Of a DNA stretch of 64,000 nucleotides, positions 22,901 through 33,370 are shown in pieces (within the stretch, counting starts at the first letter, position 1; each line of letters starts with the position of its first letter). The stretch is taken from NCBI RefSeq assembly GCF_003589595.1, contig NW_020653726.1:15572521-15636520 (forward strand), given 5' to 3'. Source of the stretch: Hyposmocoma kahamanoa (lineage: Eukaryota; Arthropoda; Insecta; Lepidoptera; Cosmopterigidae). The position numbers and the translations under genes were made by a program. The notes below the pieces were generated by a model. That model had not been told where the DNA came from and made no database searches. It saw only the letters and a list, made by a program, of their open reading frames with translations.

Positions 22901-25900
22901 CGATATGCCCGAATAAAGAACAAGCTAGAACGCTGTGCAAATGAAACTGCCCTCATTTTTTCAAAAACTATAAATGCAAAAAATCATGTTGTAGGGTTAA
23001 CTGTTCTTGTTCGAGAAGCCTTATTTAACCACAAAAAAATCTGCAGATGTTTAGCCTCGTAATTTTTTTGGTTCCATTTTGTTTGAGTTCAATATATGTA
23101 GTTATTTTGTAGTTGATTTCTAAATAGCATAGAGTTAATTGTGACAAACAGTAACCTAATTAAGACATTATATTGTTTATCTGCTCGACAATGGACACTG
23201 GTCTCATCTCAGCGGCCAAAGTGCGAAATCAAAGAAGTACTTATTAAACAATGGAGTAATAATTATTAAAATTCATTTCAACTACTTGTTCTGTTTTAGG
23301 TGATGTTTATAACGTTGGAATGTCTCTCGTTAAATGCAGAATTCGTCATGTTGTTGTCAAGTTCCCATTCAATGAGAAAGGTACGTATATATTTCAAGGT
23401 AACAAGGTAACTCATTGCCATCTTACATAACTGTAATCGATTAATGAATCGAATATGTATACGAGTACATGTTGTCCCACGGCTATCGTCGGGAAAGTGC
23501 GTTAAATATTGTAGATACGATATTTTATTTCATGGAGATATTTCTGATTTTTAAAAGCAAGTGTGTAATCTTTTGTTTAAATAAAACTGCAGTTACACAT
23601 TAAAATTATATGTACTATTCTTTTTGAAACAATTGTATTTTTTTACTTCTGCCATGAGATTCATTCATTCATTCATAACATAAAAAGTAAATAACTAATC
23701 TACACGAATTGCATTTCTCGGTGAAGTGTGGCGAAATCTGGTGTCAGGTAACCATTCATAAATAAATGTATAAAAGTTATTATAATCATATTACTTATAT
23801 GTAAATTAATAAAACTATAAAATAACTTCAGTCCTTTTGCACATTAAACAATTAGAACAGAGAATTAGAGAAAAATTTAAGCAGTTTTTCATTTACTGAA
23901 ATGATTTAAGAACAATACAAAACAGTATAACATAAAAATTATTTAGTTATTAAAAGATATTTAAAATCATTCATTTTTATGTAATCTAACAGTAAGTAAC
24001 ACTGCCATCAAAGAGTTTTAAAAAATGCTTGATAATCCTAGGGACTGAACCAACCAATATTTGTGGAAAAAAAAAACCTGTATTACTTCGAATATTTATC
24101 ATAATAGAATAATTTGTTTTTCTTCGCACCAAATATCGTGTGATAGTCAGCCAGTCGTCACCACGGCATCTCTAAGGAGCCCAAAACGTTCGTTTGTTTG
24201 AAAAAACTAATAAACGCGATTTCAGATTCAGATAGTATAATAATGATAATAAATTTAGTTTCAAACTAGGAATTTCTCTGTATTACGAGTAACAGAGTAA
24301 TGAAATTATTTCTGAGGCACTACCCAGAACACCCAGACCACCAATTTAAAACAGTATGTTTTCCAAATTGATTCTACCGGTGCCTCTTTATGTAGCGCCT
24401 ATAGTTTTAACCGCTGGGCCACCGAGGCCGTAAAACAATGGATAATATACTGTATACATACACAAGGACATAATTATTTATTGGAACGCTAAAAAAAATT
24501 AATTTTAATAAGAATAATGTTCATTGACCACTAGCCGTTTAATTTGAAAAAAGAATGCTCGATCGTCTTTTGATTAACTTTCTGGAATATGCGTTATACA
24601 AATCTTTGCATTAAGCGCCATCTAGTTGATTTGTGTGGTATCACTAGAAATTAGAGTACCTAGCTTTCTTTCTTTCTCAATATAAAACAAATTTGTTACA
24701 AAAATAGCTTTAAAAAATAATAAAATAAAAAAAAGTTGCCATGTATATCCATGATTAGGTATATAGATATTACAACATGCTTAGAGAAAAACTTTTAAAG
24801 ACAACTGACTGAATTTTATGCTTCTGTTTGCAGGTGATATGTTCCAAAGAGCTCATATAGTTGGTCACATGAAACCTCGATGGGAATTGCATCCTGCCTA
24901 TATGCATACCTTTGGTAAGTTGCCAACAATTGTTTCAAACCACGCAGTCAGAGATATAGGCAGATATAGGCAGTGGGTTAAAACCCAATCAACCCACCCG
25001 GGATTAAATCGGTTTTTTACCTAAATCCATTAAATTTAAGTCCATTTCTGCCCAAAATGGTGGGCGGAATCTGCGAATATGGAATTTGGTATAATTCCAT
25101 ACTTATTACAAATTTCGATGTAAAAAATCTTTTTTAGACGAAAAAGAGGCAACTCCACGCAATACTCACCTTGCAATCTTGTGGATTCTCACTATTAAAG
25201 ATGCACATTACGATTCAATTTTGTAAGACTCGAATAAAGTGCTTACAATCTGAGCATTTTTTCTATGGATTTATTTCCATGCAATTTTCCAGCGAATACA
25301 TTCAATACAAAAGCAAATCGAATCGTCTACGTCAGAAAGCAATAAGCATTTGTAATAATGTCATTACATTTGAACAAACCCTGATGTAAATAGTTTTTGC
25401 CCACGATTTCGGGCGTTAATGGGTGTTAACCCGATTTAAATCCGCCGTTGGAACACGGGCGCTTGTCCATCTCTGGGCGTAGTGCTAATAAGCTATGGCG
25501 CCACGTTAAGATAAATTCAATTATTATTACTGGACTTCATCGAGGTGATGTCGTATTGTCTATATTATAAATAATAATATTAAAATACCTAGTCCTGTCA
25601 AGGATTCTTTATTTGTGTTCGATCTTTGTGTTAATAAATATAACAAACTAATGAGTAATTAAACAAAAATAATATTATAGTTGTAAATATCATAATATTC
25701 ATTACAATCAATATTATACTATATAGAATAACAGAAAACTACTTCGTAATAGTGGAGAAGCCATTATCGGTCATACAGCGCCCACAGTACAAGCCCTAGG
25801 ACCACCGAGGTAGTCACTCGATAGTCCTACGGCTTGTGCTACCGAGATAACATCTCCCAAATTTCTATTCCGGAAGAAATCTCTGCTTAGTAGGTCACCT

Positions 25901-28900
25901 GTAATAAATTGGATTATTCCAATATACTTACATTTATATGTTCCGAGTTGTCTTTGTAATTTTTATATGCAATAATGAATATTCAATATTTCATTCATGA
26001 TTATATTAAATATTGCATCTTCGATCCACGGGACCACCAATTTAGGACACTGGTTTTTCTAGTCCAAGTATTTACGATAGCATTTACTCTGGAATACAAT
26101 ATTTGTACTGTCGTGGGTTACGAAAATCGAAATGAAAAATGAAATGTCGTGGGTGTCGAAATAAATTTCGTGCATGCATTTTGTTCTTTTTAACGAAGAT
26201 TTCTTCCCCATTTTTCAGGAATAACAGAAAACTACTTCGTAATAGTGGAGCAGCCGTTATCGGTGTCGTTACTGGGCGTGGTGAAAAACCAGCTGGCCGA
26301 TGCACCTCTCATCAATAGCTTAAAGTGGAACCCTGAACATGAAGTGAGTGTATAAGTCTACTAGAATTTCATGACAAATCGGTAAATTGAAAATTGGTAG
26401 AGCAGTAACACTTAGAATAATTAGAATAAACATTCAACACTATTTATATTAAAAGTCCGCGTCCGCAAAAGTTTCTAGAGTATTCGAACATTGTAAACTA
26501 TCAGGTGAACCAGTATTTACAATAAATGTATCTAAATAGATATTGATATATAAAATTCTTCTTTTTTTTAATCACAAAGACGAAATCTTGACCTCCTATA
26601 ATCTTATGTTGTTGTGCGAGACTTTAAAGAATTATATGTGCACCTCTTCTAACTGCCGGTGCTGAATTGAGGCTAACTCTTTGGGGCAACATAAATTATT
26701 TATGCAATAAATGATACGACTATGACCATTTTTTGATTCTTAATTATATAGTCTAAAGTCGTAGTAGTATAAAGTATTATATATAATATAGTCCATTTGT
26801 TTAGGTACTTAACTAAATGTAAACAATCTAGAGATATCAATTTAATTAAATATATATTAATAAAATTACTTTTACTGACCTTCAAATACAAAATAGAAAT
26901 ACTTAGCTTCATATGAAATTGCATGCCTATTTTTATACCTATAGATTTGTAAAGCATATGTTTCAATAAAAATATGCATCAAGATTGTTTACATTTAGTT
27001 AAATAGCTAAACAAATGAACTATAGGGTTGTTGAGAATGTTGACATCCGCATCCGCGGTTAATGAGCATGAATTAAAATAACCGCATCAACCTCCGCATT
27101 GATCAATGCTGATATTCAATTCTTATATTCGCGTCGTGATATTACCTAAAGGGCCGGGGGCTACAGGACGCTGAAATAGTTTACAAACTATCCAGAAATT
27201 GTCGTTCTTACTTTTGATAATATTCCAGTATGAGTAAGCTAGATAGATTGATACTTTATATTCAGGTTGATTTTCTAATTAATAAATGTCAAAAAATCAT
27301 TTAGAAAATCAAAATCATTAAAGAAGCTTTTTCATTACTTTCTACAAGAATCTGTAAATTACTCATATTTTATTTTAAATGGATAACATCAGCTTCTGCT
27401 GTTAAGTGTTACGCGTAAACAACCTGAATCAGCCACAACCCTGCTCTTAACATCTTGAACTGTAGCTCGCGGCATTCCCATTCCATCAATGAGTTATATT
27501 AACATGTAAAAAGGTTGATATATAATTGGTTAGAGGCCTGAAGAGACATCTTGTAGGCTGGTAGGGAGTAGGAGACTAAGGCAATGATTATTTCAACACT
27601 GCTCTTTGTATTTCACTTACCTTTCCACATCAGGTGGAGTGGAGACATTTGCGTGTCATATATAAAAAAAGTATAGCGCTAAAATACGCGTAACAAATTT
27701 TATTAAGATCAAATGCAGTCAAGAGCGTTTTGTGTCATTTTGTGTCAAATTCCAGACGCAAATAGTTCTTATCAGCCGTAAAACGGGAGAAGAAGTGAAG
27801 CGATACCGGACAGAGACGCTCTTCTATCTGCACATCATTAACACCTTCGAGCAGGATGGCAAGCTGGTGGTCGATCTATGCGCGTATAAAGACGCTAAGG
27901 CACTGGATGCCATGTACATACAGTCTATTGAGGTAATTACGTCATCACGTACTTTAATATTCTAGTGAATGATATTGAACATGTGCCTGTAGGAAATGAA
28001 ACTATTTTTCCGGATTTTAATCGCGTATATTTGTTTTTTCTCTGAGTCTGAGTACGAGTCAACCGTGAACATGGGACCTGTAAGGGGCCCGAAACGTCGG
28101 TTTGTTTGAAAAACCAAATATACGCGATTTAAATCCGGAAAAATAGTTATTTTCCTATGTGTAACAATCGCGAAAACCTAAGAACTCGACATGTGCCTGT
28201 AGTTGTGTATTTCTTGTTCTAAATATAGGAATGCCTTTTTGTTGGAATGAAATCAGATGCATATTTTCCTTACTTTAATGTTGGCAAAAAATTCAAAGAA
28301 ACTAACAAGATCGCTATTTTAGTAATTTGGCAACATTTGTCGCCAAAACTAACCTTCTCGGTAATATTAACAATAAATAGGTAACATTACTGTGTAACAT
28401 CACTGTTGTAAGGCAGAGTCTTTATAGCAATGACTGCAACCGAAGAGTAGCTATAATGAAGTCGATAATTGGAATATTTCAGACGATGCAAAGTAACGCG
28501 AACTACGCAGACTGGTTCCGAGGTCGACCAAAGAGGATCGAAATACTCTTGGACGCACCTCAATTTACCCATTTTGACGCCACTGTATTAGTAGATTATG
28601 GCTGCGAGACACCTAGGATTCATTATGATCTTTATAACGGTGAGATAGACCCTTCTTACTAACCAATCAAGTACCAAAGTAAGTAAATAGTAAGTAGAGG
28701 ACTTTTATTTGTTTTTTCTAAAGTAAACTTGACGATGTTACGTGGTTTGTCTAGTAAATGCCTGTTCACTCTAGCCTTGAATAGTTAGCAATAATTGGCA
28801 AGTGGCCGGCTACAAGTTGTCCTGTTGCCAATGATGGCGTGTTTACACTAGGTCGACAGGTCACCTTCGCTTGCTTGTCCAAGGTAGCAACCTATTCAGT

Positions 28901-31900
28901 ATAAACACTTGAGTCGTTTGACGACCGTAGTTCGCTGCCTAAGTTAACCGAGACAGCTAGGTGCACTTAGTAAGTGCACTTAGGCGACTGGGTTCAGCAA
29001 GCGACGGTCAATCAAACAAGTTTCAACGTGTCGGCGGCTGCGTCCCACCACGATGCGTCTGCTGGAGACCGGACAATACTTGTCTTCGCTATTAGTTTGT
29101 TGAACGTTTCGAAAGATTTATTGTGCCTCTGTTTGTTAACTTGTATTCAGAATGACTTGGTAATTCCGGTGAAAGCAGTAGTCGACTCAATGTAAACAGC
29201 GCGTTGACCACGCCGCCTACGTTAGCTAAATTCGCTTCTCGAAAAGGCGGTAGTCGACCCTGTGTAAACAGCGAGTCGACTACACCTCCCAAGAGACGGT
29301 CAATCAAACACGTTGAAACGTGTCGGCGGCTGCGTCCCACCACGATGCGTCTGCTGGAGGCCGGACAATACTTGTCTTCTCTATCAGTTTGTTCAATGTT
29401 TTGAAAGATTTATTGTGCCTCTGTGCGTTAACTTGTATTTATAATCCGGTGAAAGTAGTTGTCGACTCAGTGTAAACAGCGCGTTGACCACGCCGCCTAC
29501 GTTAGCTGAACTCGCTTGTCGAAAAGGCGGTAGTCGACACTGTGTAAACAGCGAGTCGACTACGCCTCCTCTGGCAAGATGGAGTACTCTGTCGACGGCG
29601 GTACACGCCACGAAAATTGTCGCTAGCGACCGCCTTATATACTTTACATTATTACTTTACAAGAATAAGTAACAGTTTATATATATTATATATTAAGCAA
29701 TTGCTAGCGACAAATTCATTGTAAATTCATAGTCGGTGGCATGATCCTCTCTAGTACGCGAGTGAGGAAGACATGTAACGTATGACACGTTTTGAATAAT
29801 ATTGAGCTATTGCTAGCAGCGGTTACACACGCTAGTTACCTTTCATCTGCCAGGCAAACATACGGGTATCTCCGTATTTTGACTATATTTTGTGTATAGG
29901 TAGGAACCTTTACATCACAAAATTAGATATTAATTTAATCCTTATACTGCAGGTCGGCCATACAGATATTTTTACGCCATCAGTTCGGAAGTGGATGTAA
30001 GTCCTGGCTCGGTAAGTTTAACTACTACTTCATCTCTTTTTAAAACTAAATTTTAGAAATAAAGAACAATAATGAATATTAGACAACATCATGTACTTTG
30101 TTCTTGTCCTAACGTAAGTAGCTAAAGCACTTGTGGTATGGAAATCGGAATTATCAACGGTACCACAAACACCCAGACCCGAGACAATATAGAAAAGTTA
30201 GTTTCTACAATGACCCGGTCGGGAATCGACCCCGGGACTCAGAGATGGCAACACCATGAAAACCGGTGTGCAAGCCACTCGATCACGGAGGCCGTCAAAC
30301 TGAAGTGTTCATTGTGATTTGCAGTTGATCAAAGTGGACACGATGACCGGAGAAGTAAAAACTTGGAGCAATGTAAATTGCTATCCTAGTGAACCTATAT
30401 TTGTGCCGGCACCTAATGCTAAGGTGAGAAAGAAGTTGGATAATCATGAAGTTGGAGTGGGAAAACGTTTCGTTGTTTTTGATAATTTTTGTTTTATCTT
30501 CTAGTTTTTAATACTTTTGATATAACTTTATAAAATAATAATAACTCAAAAGGACTGCCAAAATATCAAGATAACCTTAGAAAAAGGTCAAAATTCCTTC
30601 CTATATCTAGATGGCACTGGATGTAGCATAGTTTATATTATTATACATAGCCGTGGATATCAATTAATTCCCTTTTATATGAAATATAGGTTAGTTTTTT
30701 TTAGTTGCAATATTATTCAAATATTGATCTCCTTCTTCCTGTCCTTATCTCACGCTAGGTGCCGACCCGGCACAAGATGTATTTTTCTTCCACTCTCCCC
30801 TATCAGCCGTCATTTTTATACCCAGTCCTTTCTTATCCATGTCATCTTTCACACAATCCATCCATCTTTTCTTTGGCCTTCCTTTTCCTTTATATCCCTC
30901 CACATTCATACTTAACAATCTTTTCGTCACATGATATTCTTCCCTCCATATGACATGTCCATACCACGCTAACCTATTACTGCTCTTCTTTTCCATCACT
31001 AGCGCCACTTTCAAACTTCCCCTGATGTTCTCATACCTTATCTAATCCTTTCTCGTCACTCCACACATCCATTTCAACATTCGCATTTCCGCTGCAAGTG
31101 TATGCAGCAGTTCGTTCATCCTCCCTTTTCATCTCCCAACATTCTGATCCATACAGTGAGACAGGTCTAATTACGGTCTCGTATATTTTCCCCTTTAACT
31201 TAAGGGGTATTCGCCGATTAAGGGGCATTTCATCCATCCTGCACTTATCCTGTTTTTAAAGCCCAGGTTTATCTCGCCGTCGTTCTGTATTAACGAACCG
31301 AGATACCAAAAATCGGAGCATACTGGTAGGGATACACCATCTAAGGCAATATTGGTAAAGCCGGAGGCACCGCTAAAGTCGAGGAAAAGCTATTCGGGTT
31401 TCGACCGGTCGTTTATCAAATGAATTAAAATTATAATACGTGTCAATAGAATGATGACATCGTGACTAATTTATAAATTAACGCTTCCTAATATGGACAG
31501 ATGGCGTTAATCCTAAACAAAATAAAAAACTGAGCTGTCTGTGTAATAAGCGCCATCTAGTTGATTTGTTTCTTATCACTAGAAATTGTGGCTTTGATAA
31601 ATTGCAGCTCGTCGATGTGAAACAAATTAGTTACACAAATAGCTATTTGGTACTCGTTGCGACATCTGGTGAACCAATAGGTACTAAATACCCGACCACG
31701 CTGCTTCGTATAGCGATTCTCTTGAGTTATTGAGCCATGGTAGTATCTATTCGTAGTTGAAGTGTGGTGTGAATTAGTTTATATTTAAAATACTAATTTT
31801 ATTTTTAGGAAGAAGATGAGGGCGTATTGTTGAGCGCTTTGGTGTGGGGCAGCAATCGGCAGCGGGCTGTCGCGCTGCTGGTGCTGGACGCGCGTTCCAT

Positions 31901-31985
31901 GCGCGAGGTGGCTCGCGCAGAGTTCATCACGCCATCGCCAGCGCCCAAGTGCCTTCACGGCTGGTTCCTGCCTGAGCGCGCCTAA
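13905..31985 (+). CDS. ninaB-like: Carotenoid cleavage oxygenase, NinaB-like (copy 1, 13 exons)
   Basis: Exons: 13905-14004, 14755-14866, 16599-16745, 17488-17598, 20250-20347, 23300-23380, 24834-24914, 26219-26343, 27756-27932, 28483-28639, 29953-30011, 30325-30423, 31809-31985. Joined they give 1524 nt and 507 residues with one stop (TAA). All introns are GT-AG and all phases agree. The family cleaves carotenoid double bonds with non-heme iron; insect NinaB also isomerises and yields visual retinal. Iron ligands: H183 (AHPH, exon 5), H241 (YMHTFG, exon 7), H311 (FYLHIINTFE, exon 9), H499 (CLHGWF, exon 13). Second-shell acids: E151, E386, E439. The PDPC motif is at 111-114. There is no signal peptide; soluble or peripherally membrane-bound is expected. 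Length matches the RPE65/BCO family. Tandem with copy 2 at 43429. The exact substrate is not readable from sequence. Confidence 0.96.
15057..15245 (+). repeat. Lepidopteran 'accgacttcaaaaa' repeat in intron 2
   Basis: The stretch 'accgactccaaaaaaaagag' to 'ttagtactctgaactgaaat' parallels 4014-4245. It lies just before the hAT-type insertion at 15416. Confidence 0.5.
15416..16432. mobile_element. Non-autonomous hAT-type element with exact 8-bp target duplication
   Basis: The element starts 'tagagatgtgcag' and ends 'gctgatctctg', so the ends are inverted around AGAGAT. It is flanked by an exact 8-bp duplication, gtaggtac, at 15408-15415 and 16433-16440. Eight-bp duplications and CAGAGAT-type ends are typical of hAT transposons. 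The outer parts (15416-15770 and 16290-16432) match the related element at 24949-25475. The centre (15775-16285) is a later insertion of a tRNA-like inverted pair. No transposase is present. Confidence 0.85.
15775..16285. repeat. Head-to-head pair of tRNA-like SINE heads (inverted repeat)
   Basis: The right arm carries a tRNA-like sequence on the plus strand: tggcttagttggtata at about 16175 and B box agttcgaatcc at about 16220. The left arm (about 15825-15900) is its reverse complement ('ggattcgaatcgacatct', 'ataccaactaagccac'). The arms also share 'acgacgcaagcacat' and 'gttgaaaaaccaaatac'. The spacer is about 130 bp. A tail piece of the same family lies at 35790-35860. Confidence 0.75.
17778..17841. 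repeat. 30-bp near-perfect hairpin in intron 4
   Basis: Bases 17778-17807 pair with 17812-17841 around a 4-nt loop (ttag), with one mismatch in 30. It lies 180 nt after exon 4 of copy 1. It could be a minimal foldback element or, if transcribed with the intron, a pre-miRNA-like stem. No homologue was noticed in copy 2. Confidence 0.75.
17901..18004. other. Assembly gap with duplicated flanks
   Basis: Ten N (17948-17957) are flanked on both sides by the same 47 bases starting 'cccctctaatagaacaca' (17901-17947 and 17958-18004). An exact duplicate abutting a gap of nominal size is the mark of two contig ends that overlap but were not merged. Confidence 0.9.
18368..18875. repeat. Three-copy tandem repeat, 170-bp period
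   Basis: Units start at 18368, 18538 and 18708, each opening with 'gaaaca' and 'cacaacttcc'. They continue with 'tgtattttgct', 'ttactgtatagca', 'ttacta' and 'agatat'. Units are perhaps 80-85% alike by eye. Within each, 'attttgcta' and 'tagcaaaat' flank 'cagtacaattactg', giving a small internal inverted repeat. Satellite-like, non-coding, intron 4 of copy 1. Confidence 0.85.
19245..19455 (+). repeat. tRNA-derived SINE (type 1)
   Basis: A-box-like 'gttgccgagcggtt' is at about 19253 and the exact B box ggttcgattcc at 19296-19306. The body matches 5438-5665 throughout. It lies in intron 4 of copy 1. Confidence 0.8.
21004..21184 (-). repeat. Interspersed repeat family A (minus) in intron 5
   Basis: It runs from 'aagatcttaagggcactgcc' to 'ggagctctactgctactaaa', reverse complement of the reference copy. 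With the plus-strand copy at 21879 it forms an inverted pair about 700 bp apart. Confidence 0.7.
21879..22150 (+). repeat. Interspersed repeat family A (plus) in intron 5
   Basis: It runs from 'agtagcagtagagattctcg' to 'ctcgttcgtcctgctaattg', with the same internal order as 10953-11253. Confidence 0.7.
22300..22480 (+). repeat. Non-LTR 3' tail ending in (GATTT)n
   Basis: An untranslated tail ends 'gacgaataaaatgatttgat' with about five pentamer repeats (22451-22478). This is the standard 3' signature of several insect LINEs. No ORF part is present. Confidence 0.55.
24110..24445 (-). repeat. Composite repeat in intron 6, shared with copy 2
   Basis: 24118-24230 ('ttcgcaccaaatatcg', 'caccacggcatctctaagga', 'cgtttgtttgaaaaa') is followed by a minus-strand SINE (24270-24440: 'ctacccagaacacccagacc', 'aaccgctgggccaccgaggc'). 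The same two parts occur in intron 6 of copy 2 at 56205-56285 with 57370-57440, and at 57465-57680, so both insertions are older than the gene duplication. Confidence 0.75.
24949..25475. mobile_element. hAT-like non-autonomous element
   Basis: The ends are cagagat and atctctg. The body parallels the outer parts of 15416-16432 ('cagtgggttaaaacccaatc' at the left, 'ttaacccgatttaaatcc' at the right). The flanking 8-mers, cacgcagt and ggcgtagt, are only partly alike. It starts 34 bp after the exon 7 donor of copy 1. Confidence 0.7.
25726..25771 (+). pseudogene. Fragment of oxygenase exon 8 inside intron 7
   Basis: These 46 bp match the first 46 bp of exon 8 (26219-26264) with two mismatches, starting exactly at the exon border. 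The copy lacks a usable acceptor: the bases before it are 'actatata', not a pyrimidine tract. It ends abruptly at repeat sequence. It is too short to make a functional alternative exon on its own. Confidence 0.85.
25785..26075 (-). repeat. Old repeat retained in intron 7 of both copies
   Basis: It aligns with 59405-59712 in copy 2: 'gtcacctgtaataaattgg' matches 'gtcgcctgttaaaattgg', 'tatgcaataatgaata' matches 'tatataataatgaata', and both end 'aggacact' with 'tttttctagt' or 'acttttctagt'. The left part resembles the minus-strand SINE tail ('cgcccacagtacaag'). Confidence 0.7.
28003..28190. repeat. 'aaacgtcggtttg' foldback element in intron 9
   Basis: The left arm 'ccggattttaatcgcgtata' and right arm 'atacgcgatttaaatccgg' are inverted. 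The centre carries 'caaccgtgaacatgggacct' and 'gggcccgaaacgtcggtttg'. It ends 'aacaatcgcgaaaacctaag'. Same family as 8281-8450 and 45048-45300. Confidence 0.75.
29003..29577. repeat. Two-copy tandem repeat, 292-bp period, in intron 10
   Basis: Unit 1 starts at 29003 and unit 2 at 29295, both with 'gacggtcaatcaaaca'. They share 'gtcggcggctgcgtcccacc', 'gatgcgtctgctgga' and a closing block with GTCGAC and TGTAAACAGCG motifs. The closing block itself contains the motif twice, so it occurs four times in all. Several overlapping ORFs of 62-83 codons on both strands arise from this repeat and are not genes. Confidence 0.88.
29953..30011 (+). other. Exon 11 of copy 1, with two in-frame splice donors
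   Basis: The exon opens G-RPYRYFYAISSEVD. A donor 'gtaagt' follows GAT at 29997, and a second 'gtaagt' follows at 30012, 15 nt later. Both keep the frame (44 or 59 nt). The longer form adds VSPGS. The sequence ...VDVSPGSLIKVD fits the usual length of the family between the 'YAIS' strand and 'LIKVD', so I used the second donor in the gene model. Confidence 0.75.
30125..30300 (-). repeat. tRNA-headed SINE (type 2, minus) in intron 11
   Basis: On the minus strand it starts 'acggcctccgtgatcgagtg' with B-box-like ggtcgattccc at about 30215, then 'gtctgggtgtttgtggtacc'. A plus-strand relative with 'gtgatcgagtgacttgcaca' is at 32830-32945. It ends 24 bp before exon 12. Confidence 0.75.
30735..31440 (-). 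pseudogene. RTE-type LINE, reverse transcriptase C-terminus
   Basis: Minus-strand frames read YLGSLIQNDGEI near 31270, then RRIPLKLKGKIYETVIRP and LYGSECWEMK near 31150-31200. These are followed after a frame change by RLAWYGHVIWREEYH, GKGRPKKRWMDCVKDDM and TADRGEWKK (30760-30970). Order and wording are those of the end of RTE/BovB-like ORF2. It is 5'-truncated, frameshifted and dead, sitting in intron 12 of copy 1 in antisense orientation. Confidence 0.85.
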
Positions 31986-32239
31986 ACCTTGACTCTCGAT
32001 GTCCGTTAAACAATTCAAAATAATTAACAAAAGGACATATAACTCGAGAGAACAAGATTGTTAAGTGTAGTCAAAGTGATAACATAGTGATATTTGACAT
32101 TAAAATAGTTCCAATGTGACCATTTTAAAAGATACAGGATGCCTCAATTAAAAAATATAACTGTGAAATGAAATGAAGGAAAAACATAACAAAATTTTTA
32201 AAACAATCAATTCTATCATAGGTTTAATAATAGTAACTA
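31986..32239 (+). other. Probable 3' UTR of copy 1
   Basis: AT-rich sequence after the stop codon. An attaaa hexamer at 32099-32104 could serve as poly(A) signal; no canonical aataaa is nearby. The next repeat begins at about 32240. Confidence 0.35.
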
Positions 32240-32830
32240 TTTCATTGAAAATTAAACCGACCTCAAAAGTTTGCTTAACGGCTTTCTCCGATTTCCATGG
32301 GATCCCCTCATCAGATCCTGACTTCTTAGTAACAATGGGACTGTTACGGACTCATTTGTACATTTTATGCTTTTTATTTGGGTTGTCATGGTGACAGTGA
32401 TTTGTTGATTACATGTATTGTGTCAAGTGAAAAGTCGACTTTTATTTGTGGAATTTTTTTTTAAGTTGTCATAGTCGAAACGAACCCGGGACAGCTTCGT
32501 TAGAATCAGGGACCACCTCGAGAATATACCCTTTCAAACAATGAAAAAATTTTCTAAATCGGTCCACAATTCTTGGAGAAATCGGTATGTCAGTGTACAT
32601 GTGTTTAAAATTAGAGGATTTTCATCGATTTCCATGGATGGGGATGATGAGGGGTCATCAGATTTTGACTTGGTGACAATGGGACCACCACGAGAGTGCA
32701 CTCTTTCATACAAAATAGATTTTCTAAAACGATCTAAAATCTAAATCTGAAAACATATTTAAAACATACAGCCGAAGAGAAGAAGAAAGTATAACCTCCT
32801 CCTTTTTTTCGAAGTCGGTTAAAAGTATGT
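32240..32830 (-). repeat. Lepidopteran 'accgacttc' repeat, internally duplicated
   Basis: It ends with 'cctccttttttt' and 'cgaagtcggtta', the reverse complement of the 4014 type. 'gatttccatgg', 'catcagat' and 'acaatggga' occur twice in the same order (about 32289-32340 and 32630-32690), so the copy contains an internal direct duplication. Confidence 0.6.
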
Positions 32831-32945
32831 GATCGAGTGACTTGCACACCGGTTTTTATAGTGTCGCCATCTCTGAGGTCCCGGGTTCGATCTCTCGCCG
32901 GGTCCGGCCCTGTATTCTCGTTCTCCGTCCGACATCCCTCCAAAA
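32830..32945 (+). repeat. tRNA-headed SINE (type 2) fragment
   Basis: 'gtgatcgagtgacttgcaca' followed by the B-box-like 'gggttcgatctc'. It is truncated after 'tgtattctcg'. Confidence 0.65.
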
Positions 32946-32949
32946 CAAT

Positions 32950-33178
32950 TAAGCGTGAAACACACAGGGTGCGGGTGCGTGTCGGGTGCAGGTCGGGTCA
33001 CGGTGGGTCTAATTCCGTTTATTTACATGGACGGCAAACATACCTAGCGCGAGGGCGGGACGAGCGCACCATATCGCATGTTGCGCATGTGGCGCGCGTG
33101 GGCGCGTGTTGTCGTGCATATAAATACACGGAATTAGACCTGTCGCGATCCCGACCCGACCCGCGCCCGTCCGTATAG
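32950..33178. repeat. GC-rich foldback element
   Basis: Left arm 'gtcgggtcacggtgggtcta' with 'attccgtttatttacatgg' is inverted relative to right arm 'atataaatacacggaatt' with 'gatcccgacccgacccg'. The centre is rich in GCGC. The 113-codon ORF across it is a compositional artefact. Confidence 0.7.
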
Positions 33179-33182
33179 TCTC

Positions 33183-33370
33183 TGGGGGTCTACTCTCGAT
33201 CTCCGTCCGAAACAATTACTGCCAAATAAGCAATACTTGACCAAATGAAAAGACGCGTGATGCGAATGAAGCTTCATACCGGATACTCGTCTTTTAATTT
33301 TGTCGAATATTACTTATTTGACAGTAATTGTTTCGGACGGATGTCGGACGGAGATCGATAGTAGACCCCC
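33183..33370. repeat. 185-bp palindromic MITE, copy 1 of 3
   Basis: The arms run from 'ggggtctactctcgatctcc' and 'gtccgaaacaattactg' to the inverted 'cagtaattgtttcggac' and 'gagatcgatagtagacccc'. The centre has 'gaagcttcat'. Related copies are at 45566-45760 and 46110-46250. Confidence 0.8.

Noticed and set aside
28974..29672. Cluster of 62-83 codon ORFs on both strands
   Set aside because: They repeat with the 292-bp tandem unit, lie within an intron, and show no domain.
32837..33178. 113-codon ORF
   Set aside because: Compositional frame across a GC-rich palindrome.
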